DNA of 7,138 bases from an uncultured Clostridia bacterium (GTDB lineage: Bacteria; Bacillota_I; Bacilli_A; RF39; UBA660), in assembly GCA_947304495.1 (NCBI GenBank), contig CAMZBG010000042.1, positions 1-7,138 on the forward strand, read 5' to 3'. Below the pieces are notes generated by a model. That model had not been told where the DNA came from. It did no database searches and was given only the letters and a program-made list of their open reading frames with translations. Positions 1-6,105 of this stretch are shown one piece after another. A program made the position numbers and the translations under genes. Each line of letters begins with the position of its first letter. The first letter of the stretch is position 1.

Positions 1-529
1 TTTTATTATATGATTCTTTTAATGATTCATCATCTCTATCAAAAGAATAAGCATCCTTCATTATAAACTCTCTAACTCTAATTAAACCAAATCTTGGACG
101 TGGTTCATCTCTAAATTTATCAGCTTGCTGATAAAGAGTAAAAGGCAAATCTTTATAACTTCTAACCATCGCTTTTGCGGCATATGTAAACAATTCTTCA
201 TGAGTAGGACCAAGAACTAAATGAGCTCCTTTCCGATCATGTAAGTTAAACATATCATCCCCAAATACTTCTACTCTACCACATTGCTCATACACTTCAG
301 CAGGAATTAAAGAAGGCATCAATAGTTCTTGAGCTCCAGCCCTATTCATTTCTTCTCTTACAATTTGCTGTAATTTCTGATAGACTTTAAGACCCAAAGG
401 TAGGTACATATAGATACCAGCTGCAACCTTTTTTATCATTCCTGATCTAACTAATAGATTACCAGAAACACTCTCCTCATCTTTTGAATTCTCTCTTAAA
501 GTAAAAAAATAACTATTTCTTAGTTTCAT
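1..529 (-). CDS. proS: Prolyl-tRNA synthetase, N-terminal part (cut by left window edge)
   Basis: Class II aminoacyl-tRNA synthetase that charges tRNA-Pro with proline in the cytoplasm. My translation of the 176 visible codons starts MKLRNSYFFTLRE and matches bacterial-type ProRS throughout. Class II motif 1 lies near residues 59-74 (REEMNRAGAQELLMP). The proline-binding TxE loop is GPTHEE at 107-112. Motif 2 runs about 138-162, with FRDE, RPRFGLIR and REFIMKDAYSF. The start is the ATG at 529-527, with Shine-Dalgarno AGGAG at 543-539 and a 9-base spacer. The editing insertion, motif 3 and the anticodon-binding domain would lie beyond position 1, so I cannot tell whether the editing domain is present. 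The gene is preceded by a T-box leader with a proline specifier, which independently supports the identity. No frame disruption is seen in the visible part. Confidence 0.96.
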   Translation of the reverse strand, partial: MKLRNSYFFTLRENSKDEESVSGNLLVRSGMIKKVAAGIYMYLPLGLKVYQKLQQIVREEMNRAGAQELLMPSLIPAEVYEQCGRVEVFGDDMFNLHDRKGAHLVLGPTHEELFTYAAKAMVRSYKDLPFTLYQQADKFRDEPRPRFGLIRVREFIMKDAYSFDRDDESLKESYNK

Positions 530-545
530 ATAATTAATCTCCTAT

Positions 546-588
546 AAAAAAAGATGATACCCAAGGAGTGCAAATGCACGGTACCATC
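546..588 (-). terminator. Intrinsic terminator of the proS T-box (competes with antiterminator)
   Basis: The outer stem is GATGGTACC (588-580) with GGTATCATC (561-553), 9 bp including one G-U pair. Inside it is the small GTGC/GCAC hairpin, and seven T follow (552-546). The 5' arm contains most of the T-box sequence, so this structure and the antiterminator (590-564) exclude each other. It lies 17 bases upstream of the proS start codon, with the Shine-Dalgarno sequence just after the T run. Confidence 0.93.
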
Positions 589-740
589 CTAATATACTTT
601 TTAACTTTAACGCAGCTATACGGAAATATTTTCATATTCAACTCCAGGGTAGGAATAACAATATTTTATTCTTAGTTTTCACCATCCACTAAGTCTCTAT
701 AAATAATTGATATTGTTATGTTTATCCCCTTCAACATCGC
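546..740 (-). promoter_or_regulatory. T-box leader (tRNA-Pro-sensing riboswitch) of proS
   Basis: Seen directly on the minus strand. Stem I has a perfect 10-bp helix, ATAACAATAT (719-710) with ATATTGTTAT (664-655), above a specifier loop closed by AGGG (730-727) with CCCT (649-646). The 3' side of that loop is U-CCU-A (654-650), so the specifier is CCU (653-651), a proline codon followed by the usual purine. Near the top are AGAGAC and a hairpin with stem CTTAG/CTAAG (693-689, 675-671) and loop TGGATGGTGAAAA. The T-box sequence AGGATGGTACCGTGC is at 590-576. The antiterminator is complete: helix A1 AGGA (590-587) with TCCT (567-564), the 7-base bulge TGGTACC (586-580), helix A2 GTGC/GCAC and loop ATTT. 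The bulge base U at 583 suits an A at the tRNA discriminator position. Expected behaviour: uncharged tRNA-Pro stabilises the antiterminator and proS is read through. The 5' end near 740 is inferred from the promoter. Confidence 0.95.
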
Positions 741-744
741 TCAT

Positions 745-773
745 AATATAGCACATATTAACGCTTAAGTCAA
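745..773 (-). promoter_or_regulatory. Promoter of the T-box/proS unit
   Basis: The -35 is TTGACT (773-768), followed by a 17-base spacer and the -10 TATATT (750-745). TGC directly upstream gives an extended -10. This is a near-consensus sigma-A-type promoter, and transcription should start near 738-740, just before stem I of the T-box. The -35 starts directly after the stop codon of the upstream membrane-protein gene and sits in the loop of a 7-bp inverted repeat (762-780). Confidence 0.85.
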
Positions 774-1295
774 TTAAGCGAAAATAAGTATAGCCATTAT
801 TATAATTATAGCTAATATACTAACTAATAAGATAAATCTATTTAGAAAAAAGTTCTTTCCCATATATACTTTTCCTACTGCAAAATAATGACTAATAATA
901 CCTGTTGAATTAGCAACAGCTAAAACATCATCCGCTTTACCGGGTATTACTTTAGCAACTTGATTCATAAAACTCTCACTTCTTGAAGAAAATCCTTCAA
1001 TACCAAGCATTTCTTGCAAAAACCATTCTTCCTCTTCTGTTCTAGGACGATCAGATAAAAAGTTAATCTTCCTAGATTGTAAACCAACAATTGTTCTTCC
1101 AACCGCAAAAAAGATTAATCCCAAAATTACACAAACCATAGCTGTTATTCCTAAAAAATCCAAATTTCTATCTTTAATAATAATAGCCATTATTACCCAA
1201 CAAACAGTAAATATTAAGGCCGACCAAAAAAAATCAATCCCCCACCGCGAAATCATAAATCCTATTTTTAATTTATTTCTCATTTTTTCTTCCAT
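774..1295 (-). CDS. Unrecognised membrane protein, three predicted transmembrane segments
   Basis: 173 residues, family not recognised. A basic N-terminus (MEEKMRNKLKIG) leads into TM1 at about 21-40. TM2 is at about 46-70, followed by a polar segment of about 80 residues and TM3 at about 153-172, which ends the protein. By the positive-inside rule the N-terminus and the central segment (RKINFLSDRPR..., acidic run TEEEE at 86-90) would be cytoplasmic and the C-terminus outside. No enzymatic motif is visible. The start is the ATG at 1295-1293, with GAGGT at 1307-1303 and a 7-base spacer. Met5 is a weaker alternative because no good Shine-Dalgarno sits in front of it. The gene lies 58 bases downstream of the ABC transporter gene. 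No convincing terminator separates them, so read-through is possible, though a candidate promoter is also present. An accessory role for the transporter is only a guess from position. Confidence 0.8.
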   Translation of the reverse strand: MEEKMRNKLKIGFMISRWGIDFFWSALIFTVCWVIMAIIIKDRNLDFLGITAMVCVILGLIFFAVGRTIVGLQSRKINFLSDRPRTEEEEWFLQEMLGIEGFSSRSESFMNQVAKVIPGKADDVLAVANSTGIISHYFAVGKVYMGKNFFLNRFILLVSILAIIIIMAILIFA

Positions 1296-1313
1296 AATAA
1301 CTACCTCAAATAT

Positions 1314-1342
1314 ATCATAACATAGATTATTAAAATAGTCGT
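1314..1342 (-). promoter_or_regulatory. Candidate promoter of the 173-residue membrane protein
   Basis: ACGACT (1342-1337), a 17-base spacer and TATGAT (1319-1314), with TGT directly upstream as an extended -10. The -35 matches TTGACA at only four or so positions, so the call rests mainly on the extended -10. Predicted initiation near 1307 would leave a leader of about 12 bases that begins at the Shine-Dalgarno sequence. Confidence 0.4.
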
Positions 1343-1353
1343 AAAATAATTAA

Positions 1354-3675
1354 CTATTCATTCCTTAAAGCATCAACTACAGATATCTTTGCTGCTTTTC
1401 TAGCTGGTATTAAACCAGAAATAATCGCAACTATTATACTAACAAGTAATAATGAAAGTGCATATCTATAATTAATATGTGCTAAATTACTAATCTTTAC
1501 TAGTTTTTCTATCAATATATTAGTTGGAATTATTAGTAATCTTGCTATAACTATTCCAATTCCTCCCGCTAAAAAACCTTCTATTAACTTTTCTCCTAAA
1601 AATAATCTAGTTATATCTTTCTTAGCTGCTCCTATACTTCTTAAAATTCCTATTTCTTTAGTTCTTTCTAAAACACTTATATGCGTAACAATAGCTATCA
1701 TGATACTAGATACTATTAAAGAAATTGCTACTAAAGCGATTAATATATAAGAAATTATATTTATTATTGCTGTAATTGTTTCTAGTAAAACATCTAAAAT
1801 ATCTGTATAACTTATTTTATCTTTATCTAATTGTTTTTCATTATATTCCTTAAGTACTCTTTTAATTTCTTTTTTAGCATCAAAACTATTAGGATATATT
1901 TCTATAGATTCAGGATTATCATAATCTATTCCCCCTAATGATAAAAGCCTATCATTATAAGTAATATTTTCAAATTTCCTATTAGTTAAAACATCTATTT
2001 CAGGATTATTTACTTGATCCATATATATATCACTCTTTTTATTGTTATCAACAACAAAATTAAGCAAATCCTTATTATATCCTACATAAGAACTATCTCC
2101 ATTACCATCCTTAATAATTCCTACTATTCTTATACTAATAGAATCATCTATTATTTTTTTTATTCTATTTTCATCGTTTATCTTAAACCAACTATTATTT
2201 TTATCATAAAAAGAAGTATTAAGAACTAATTTAAATTCTTTATTTAATAATTCATTATAATCATATGAATTATTATCTAAAACTAGTTTATTATTACTTT
2301 GTTTTATTTGACGATTCAGTTCATTTATATCTTCTATATCTAAATAATACAATAAAGACATATTTATCTTATTATCTTTATCCACTACTAATACTAAATC
2401 ATTATATTTTTTAGGATAACTACCAGCTAACAAATCATATCTATTTGTAATATTTATCTCTCTAAATATAGTATTACTATTAGTTCCTAAAACATTATTT
2501 GTAAATGTTTTAGAAGTAGGATTCACTTTATTATAATTAGTACTATATATATTTAATTCCAAATTGTAATTATAGTTTATATTACTATATTTTTTTATAT
2601 CTATATTATCATCTAAATACTTCTTTAGTTTAATTAAATTATTATTCTTAAGTGCTAAGGTATCTACTACTTCATTACTATTAGAGATATCATCTTTAGT
2701 ACATATTTTACCATCTTTACAGGTAATATCATCAGCACTTGAACTATCAATATTACTATAATTAATAGTTTGTTTATTAATCTCGATTGGATAATAAGAA
2801 AAAGTATTCTTTTCTTCTTTATTAATATATTCTTTAACTCCATTTGATAAACTAATTATTAAAGCAATACCTATTATACCAATCGAACCAGCTATTGAAA
2901 CTAATAGTGTTCTTCTTTTTCTTAATCTCAAATTATTATATGACAATTTAATAGCTTCGCTTATACTTAACCTTCTTTTTTGACATTTAATCTTCTTGTT
3001 ATTTATAACATTAGTTTTATATTCATTACTATCATAAGTAATAATACCATCTTTTATTCTTATTATTCTATCAGCATATTTTTTAGCTAATTCTTCACTA
3101 TGAGTAACCATTATCACTAGTTTATTTTTTGATACTCCTTTTAACAATTTCATTATTTCCATACCATTTTTAGAATCTAAAGCCCCTGTAGGTTCATCAC
3201 ACAATAATACCTCCGGATCTTTAACCAAAGCCCGAGCTATTGCAACCCGTTGTTTTTCTCCTCCTGACAAATCTTTAACATTCCTTTTAGCTAGTCTCTT
3301 TATTCCAAGTACCTCTAAGATTTCCAAACATACCCTATTTTTATCCATTCTCTTTCTATATAATAATGAGCTTTTTACATTTTCTAATACATTTAAATGT
3401 TCTATCAAATTATACCCTTGGAATATAAATCCCAACTTTTTTTCCCTATAATTATCCCAATCTCTATCTTTGTAATTAACAGCATTTATCCCTTTTATAA
3501 ACAACTCTCCAGAATCATACCTATCTAAACCACCGATAATATTTAACAAAGTTGACTTACCACTACCAGATTCTCCTAGAATTGCTACAAATTCTCTCTC
3601 CCTAAAATCTAGACTTATACTATCTAATGCTATATTATTACCATACTTTTTGCTAATATTTCTTAAACTTATCAT
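1354..3675 (-). CDS. MacB-like ABC transporter, fused ATPase and FtsX-type permease
   Basis: 773 residues in one chain. The N-terminal ATPase covers about 1-215 and has every hallmark: Walker A GESGSGKS (34-41), Q-loop Gln86 in GFIFQ, signature LSGGE (136-140), Walker B VLLCDE (156-161), D-loop ALDS and switch His192. A basic linker (about 218-255) leads to TM1 at about 256-278. A large polar, Asn/Tyr-rich extracytoplasmic domain (about 280-630) follows, then three TMs at about 634-664, 699-720 and 738-757. The stretch [16 protein letters not shown] (668-683) is typical of FtsX/MacB permeases. The four-TM plan with one large periplasmic-type domain matches MacB/LolCE-type mechanotransmission transporters. 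It would work as a dimer in the membrane. The substrate is unknown: no MacA-like partner or two-component system is adjacent. The extracytoplasmic domain holds exactly two cysteines, 319 and 325. The start is the ATG at 3675-3673, with GAAAGG at 3687-3682. The stop is TAG. Confidence 0.93.
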   Translation of the reverse strand: MISLRNISKKYGNNIALDSISLDFREREFVAILGESGSGKSTLLNIIGGLDRYDSGELFIKGINAVNYKDRDWDNYREKKLGFIFQGYNLIEHLNVLENVKSSLLYRKRMDKNRVCLEILEVLGIKRLAKRNVKDLSGGEKQRVAIARALVKDPEVLLCDEPTGALDSKNGMEIMKLLKGVSKNKLVIMVTHSEELAKKYADRIIRIKDGIITYDSNEYKTNVINNKKIKCQKRRLSISEAIKLSYNNLRLRKRRTLLVSIAGSIGIIGIALIISLSNGVKEYINKEEKNTFSYYPIEINKQTINYSNIDSSSADDITCKDGKICTKDDISNSNEVVDTLALKNNNLIKLKKYLDDNIDIKKYSNINYNYNLELNIYSTNYNKVNPTSKTFTNNVLGTNSNTIFREINITNRYDLLAGSYPKKYNDLVLVVDKDNKINMSLLYYLDIEDINELNRQIKQSNNKLVLDNNSYDYNELLNKEFKLVLNTSFYDKNNSWFKINDENRIKKIIDDSISIRIVGIIKDGNGDSSYVGYNKDLLNFVVDNNKKSDIYMDQVNNPEIDVLTNRKFENITYNDRLLSLGGIDYDNPESIEIYPNSFDAKKEIKRVLKEYNEKQLDKDKISYTDILDVLLETITAIINIISYILIALVAISLIVSSIMIAIVTHISVLERTKEIGILRSIGAAKKDITRLFLGEKLIEGFLAGGIGIVIARLLIIPTNILIEKLVKISNLAHINYRYALSLLLVSIIVAIISGLIPARKAAKISVVDALRNE

Positions 3676-3689
3676 CTCTTACCTTTCTA

Positions 3690-3717
3690 GTTATCCCTTC
3701 ACTATATATATTAGCAA
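3690..3717 (-). promoter_or_regulatory. Weak promoter candidate for the ABC transporter gene
   Basis: TTGCTA (3717-3712), a 16-base spacer and GATAAC (3695-3690) is one possible arrangement. TATAGT slightly upstream is another -10 choice without a good -35. The gap is so AT-rich that the hexamers cannot be resolved by eye. A promoter somewhere in 3690-3740 is expected because a good terminator closes the gene upstream. Confidence 0.25.
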
Positions 3718-3741
3718 TTAATAATTAATTTCCTTTTTATC

Positions 3742-3771
3742 AAAAAAAGAGTAACGCTTAATCGTTACTCT
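3742..3771 (-). terminator. Intrinsic terminator of the methyltransferase gene
   Basis: A perfect 9-bp stem, AGAGTAACG (3771-3763) with CGTTACTCT (3756-3748), has a 6-base loop and is followed by six further T (3747-3742). The TAA stop codon of the methyltransferase (3760-3758) lies in the loop. The hairpin therefore begins inside the coding sequence, and the last codons form its 5' arm. It separates this gene from the ABC transporter gene. Confidence 0.9.
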
Positions 3772-4618
3772 CCCATCTTGCATATATACCACAAGGTAGT
3801 AATAATTCGTTTTTACATCTAATACCAATCTCATCGCTAGATATAATACCCTTATACTTTCTATTAACAGTTAATGACAAGACATTTTCTAGAATAGTTT
3901 TTGATATTCCAGTAGTATAAGAATTAATTAAAAACATAATCGGCTCTTCACTTAATAATTCGCTACACAATTCTACCAGCTCATATAGATTCTTTTCTAA
4001 AGACCATACTTCTCCATTAGATCCCCTCCCAAACGAAGGAGGATCCATAATTATAATATCGTATTTATTCCCTCTTCTAATTTCTCTTTTTACAAACTTA
4101 ATACAATCATCTACTAAAAATCTTATTGGTCTGTCAGATAATCCCGAGCTTTCAACATTTTCTTTGGCCCAATCCACCATTCCTCTAGATGAATCAACAT
4201 GAACGACCTCAGCTCCCGCAGATAAAGCCGCTACAGATGCAGCACCTGTATAAGCAAACAGATTTAAAACCTTAACTTTTCTATTAGCCTTCTTTATTTT
4301 ATCATAAATAACATTCCAGTTATAAGCCTGCTCAGGAAACAAGCCAGTATGCTTAAACCCCATAAGTTTTATATTAAATACCCAATCACGATATCTAACT
4401 TGCCATCTATCAGGAAGATTAGCTGTTTTTACTTCCCAGCTTCCTCCCCCTTTATTACTTCTATGATATATGGCATCAACCTTACCCAAATCTATGCTCT
4501 TATCCCATATTACTTGCGGATCGGGGCGATACAAAATAGTTTTATCCCATCTCTCAAGTTTCATGCCATTACCTAAATCAAGCAATTCATAATCTTTAAA
4601 ATCATCAACTAATTTCAT
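3758..4618 (-). CDS. Class I SAM-dependent methyltransferase, RlmI-like (COG1092 type)
   Basis: 286 residues from the chosen start. The C-terminal half is a Rossmann-type SAM-binding domain: motif I VLNLFAYTGAAS (117-128), an acidic ribose-binding residue Asp142 in VHVDSS, LVDDCIKF (168-175), and motif IV DPPSF (192-196). DPPSF and NLFAYTGAAS are typical of the RlmI/RlmK-like rRNA methyltransferases, which modify 23S rRNA bases. The usual N-terminal PUA domain is absent. Instead there are about 110 residues (ERWDKTILYRPDPQVIW...) as in shorter Bacillota homologues. Cys276 in LLLPCGIYARW is conserved-looking, but its role is not proven. Substrate base and position are inference. Start: the ATG at 4618-4616 has AGGTG at 4629-4625 with a 6-base spacer. 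The longer reading from GTG at 4627 (289 residues) would start inside that Shine-Dalgarno and is less likely. The gene has its own promoter and terminator. Confidence 0.88.
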   Translation of the reverse strand: MKLVDDFKDYELLDLGNGMKLERWDKTILYRPDPQVIWDKSIDLGKVDAIYHRSNKGGGSWEVKTANLPDRWQVRYRDWVFNIKLMGFKHTGLFPEQAYNWNVIYDKIKKANRKVKVLNLFAYTGAASVAALSAGAEVVHVDSSRGMVDWAKENVESSGLSDRPIRFLVDDCIKFVKREIRRGNKYDIIIMDPPSFGRGSNGEVWSLEKNLYELVELCSELLSEEPIMFLINSYTTGISKTILENVLSLTVNRKYKGIISSDEIGIRCKNELLLPCGIYARWESND

Positions 4619-4624
4619 TTCAAA

Positions 4625-4629
4625 CACCT
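4625..4629 (-). promoter_or_regulatory. Shine-Dalgarno AGGTG that decides the methyltransferase start
   Basis: AGGTG lies six bases upstream of the ATG at 4618. An in-frame GTG at 4627-4625 is part of this site and could be mistaken for the start codon. Predicted transcription start is near 4630, immediately upstream of the site. Confidence 0.7.
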
Positions 4630-4636
4630 AACAAAG

Positions 4637-4666
4637 ATTATACAAGAAAAAATGTTGTTTTGTAAA
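4637..4666 (-). promoter_or_regulatory. Promoter of the methyltransferase gene
   Basis: TTTACA (4666-4661), an 18-base spacer and a consensus TATAAT (4642-4637). The -35 lies within the terminator hairpin of the upstream gene and the T run lies in the spacer. Predicted initiation near 4630 gives a leader of about 12 bases. Confidence 0.7.
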
Positions 4667-4674
4667 CAACACTT
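4647..4674 (-). terminator. Intrinsic terminator of the HAD/membrane-protein operon
   Basis: TGTTGTTT (4671-4664), loop ACA and AAACAACA (4660-4653) form an 8-bp stem. It can extend by one G-U and two A-T pairs into the stop codon and T run. T continues to 4647. The stem is AT-rich but well formed, and it directly follows the TAA stop at 4675-4673. Confidence 0.8.
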
Positions 4675-5188
4675 ATATTAAACTTTTTACAACCGGATCA
4701 ATTATTTCCAATATTCCGTCTATAAAAAGAAGAAATCCCATCATTATCATTCTTACTTCTTCACTATATCTTAAATTAATACTAGTCAGTATTCCACTTA
4801 TTATAAAAAATACTAGCATCACAAGACTTATTTTCCACATTCTATCTCTTCTATCATTATAATAATCACTTTTTTTGAACTTAATAATCGCTTCCAAAGC
4901 TACCCATGTAAGAATACAAATACTCAATACCTTGGGCCTACTAATATCAAATTTAATCATAAGTATTACAAACGATATATATGCTCCCAGATTAAATAAT
5001 CCTGTATAGTCTTTACTTTTTTTATTAATTAAAAACTGGCCCAAAGATACCACACCTAATATACTAAACATCACAATATTAATCAATTTCAAATTATTGA
5101 TATGATATAAAGGAAATAATAAATATAATACACCAATTAATAAAACTATGACCCCTATTAAGCTATCAACTATTTGTTTCTTTTTCAT
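4673..5188 (-). CDS. Six-helix integral membrane protein, DUF308/HdeD-like
   Basis: 171 residues from the chosen start, almost wholly hydrophobic. Predicted TM segments are at about 8-28, 34-54, 63-79, 86-103, 119-137 and 145-163, separated by short basic or polar loops (NKKSKD, KFKKSDYYNDRRDR). Six evenly spaced helices, the GxxxLLxG pattern in TM1 and GFLLFIDGILEI in TM6 resemble the DUF308/HdeD group. That assignment is tentative and no catalytic residues are visible. HdeD in enterobacteria is tied to acid resistance, but this cannot be carried over. Start: the ATG at 5188-5186 has AGGTGG at 5199-5194 with a 5-base spacer. An in-frame GTG at 5197 lies inside that site and is not a plausible start. 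The gene begins 25 bases after the HAD hydrolase stop with no terminator or promoter between them, so the two are probably co-transcribed. A terminator follows it. Confidence 0.75.
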   Translation of the reverse strand: MKKKQIVDSLIGVIVLLIGVLYLLFPLYHINNLKLINIVMFSILGVVSLGQFLINKKSKDYTGLFNLGAYISFVILMIKFDISRPKVLSICILTWVALEAIIKFKKSDYYNDRRDRMWKISLVMLVFFIISGILTSINLRYSEEVRMIMMGFLLFIDGILEIIDPVVKSLI

Positions 5189-5193
5189 ATATA

Positions 5194-5199
5194 CCACCT
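5194..5199 (-). promoter_or_regulatory. Shine-Dalgarno AGGTGG that decides the DUF308-like gene start
   Basis: AGGTGG, five bases before the ATG at 5188. The in-frame GTG at 5197-5195 is part of this site, so the upstream reading that adds MVY is rejected. Confidence 0.75.
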
Positions 5200-5213
5200 A
5201 TATTCTATCCCAA

Positions 5214-6038
5214 TTAACTATCTTCTAGCAATAACTTTTCCAACATTTTTACCGCGCCATCATTTTCAACTGAATCTGCTATATAAGTTGCCACTTCTTT
5301 TAGTTTAAAGTTAGCATTCCCAACAGCAATAGATGTCCCGGCCACATCAAACATACATACATCATCATACCCATTACCTACTGCTATTACATCATCAGCA
5401 CTAATCTTCAAATAATCTAAAAGCTCAACTAAGCCAGTACTTTTAGCTGTGTTCTCCAAAACTATATCGTGATAATATTCCTTATTCTTCATCCTCTTTT
5501 CTTCAATCAAACTATTAGAAGAATGAACAACCTTCAAACTAGGAAACTTTTCTTTAAACATATTAGGAATAACTAACATTCTATCATAATTATCAGAGAG
5601 TATAACCAATTGATTAATAGAATTATTTCTTAATACTAAATCTATATCATTAAAATACTCAACTGGTTCATTATTATACTTATATTCTTTTTTATTAATA
5701 AATCTATTTCCTAAAGAATTCAATATCAATGTTATTTCTAATTCTTGACAATAATTATATACCTTCTTTACAATTTCAAGAGGAATAGCTTGTTGAAAAA
5801 TAACAATATCATTTACATAGTCATATACCTCTGCCCCATTAGAACTTATTATGTAATTCGATAAATTAGCTTCTTTAGCCTTATCTATTGCGTATTTAGA
5901 ACTTCTACCAGTATCTACTACTACTAGTATCCCTTTTTCTTTTAAACGAGTCATTACTTCTTTAGCATAAGAAGTAACCATACCATTGGAAGGAACTAAA
6001 GTATCATCGATGTCAATAAAAACACATTTTGCTTTCAT
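5214..6038 (-). CDS. HAD-superfamily hydrolase, Cof-type (IIB)
   Basis: 274 residues, the usual length for Cof-type HAD phosphatases. These cytoplasmic, Mg-dependent enzymes hydrolyse small phosphorylated metabolites such as sugar phosphates. Motif I is DIDDT (9-13), with Asp9 the expected nucleophile and Asp11 the acid/base. Motif II is DTGRS (42-46), with Thr43. The motif III lysine is probably Lys199 in ENTAKSTGL. Motif IV is GNGYDD (221-226). The segment between motifs II and III (about 80-190) corresponds to the C2B cap that sets specificity. AVGNA (238-242) and the C-terminal NDGAVKMLEKL are characteristic of the family. The substrate cannot be read from sequence. In motif IV the first Asp of the usual GDxxND is Asn222, while Asp225 and Asp226 could supply acidity. 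The start at 6038 is chosen for AAGGTGG (6050-6044, 5-base spacer). The ATG at 6068 would add MIIIVKKVGK and overlaps the predicted -10. First gene of a two-gene operon. Confidence 0.92.
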   Translation of the reverse strand: MKAKCVFIDIDDTLVPSNGMVTSYAKEVMTRLKEKGILVVVDTGRSSKYAIDKAKEANLSNYIISSNGAEVYDYVNDIVIFQQAIPLEIVKKVYNYCQELEITLILNSLGNRFINKKEYKYNNEPVEYFNDIDLVLRNNSINQLVILSDNYDRMLVIPNMFKEKFPSLKVVHSSNSLIEEKRMKNKEYYHDIVLENTAKSTGLVELLDYLKISADDVIAVGNGYDDVCMFDVAGTSIAVGNANFKLKEVATYIADSVENDGAVKMLEKLLLEDS

Positions 6039-6043
6039 CTTCC

Positions 6044-6050
6044 CCACCTT
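6044..6050 (-). promoter_or_regulatory. Shine-Dalgarno AAGGTGG that decides the HAD hydrolase start
   Basis: AAGGTGG is five bases from the ATG at 6038. The motif I segment then begins at residue 5, as is normal for the family. The ATG at 6068 has no comparable site. Confidence 0.8.
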
Positions 6051-6060
6051 CTTTACTATT

Positions 6061-6089
6061 ATTATCACATATAATAACAGCGTTGTCGT
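6061..6089 (-). promoter_or_regulatory. Candidate promoter of the HAD/DUF308-like operon
   Basis: ACGACA (6089-6084), a 17-base spacer and GATAAT (6066-6061), with TGT directly upstream as an extended -10. Predicted initiation near 6054 leaves a leader of about 16 bases. An AT-only inverted repeat, TTATTAT/ATAATAA (6077-6059), straddles the -10. Confidence 0.45.
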
Positions 6090-6105
6090 TCTTTTATTTC
6101 TTTAT

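Noticed and set aside
1296..1353. Possible terminator between the ABC transporter gene and the 173-residue protein
   Set aside because: Only loose AT pairings (such as ATTATT with AATAAT) are found, without a stable stem or a proper T run.
2014..2229. Plus-strand open frame of 71 codons
   Set aside because: It lies wholly antisense to the extracytoplasmic domain of the ABC transporter, is Ile/Tyr-rich low-complexity sequence and has no Shine-Dalgarno.
4349..4576. Plus-strand open frame of 75 codons
   Set aside because: It is antisense to the conserved N-terminal half of the methyltransferase, with no family resemblance and no initiation signal.
6059..6077. AT-only inverted repeat TTATTAT/ATAATAA around the -10 of the HAD operon, considered as an operator
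   Set aside because: It has no G or C in the arms and it overlaps -10-like sequence that naturally produces such symmetry. Kept only as a remark.
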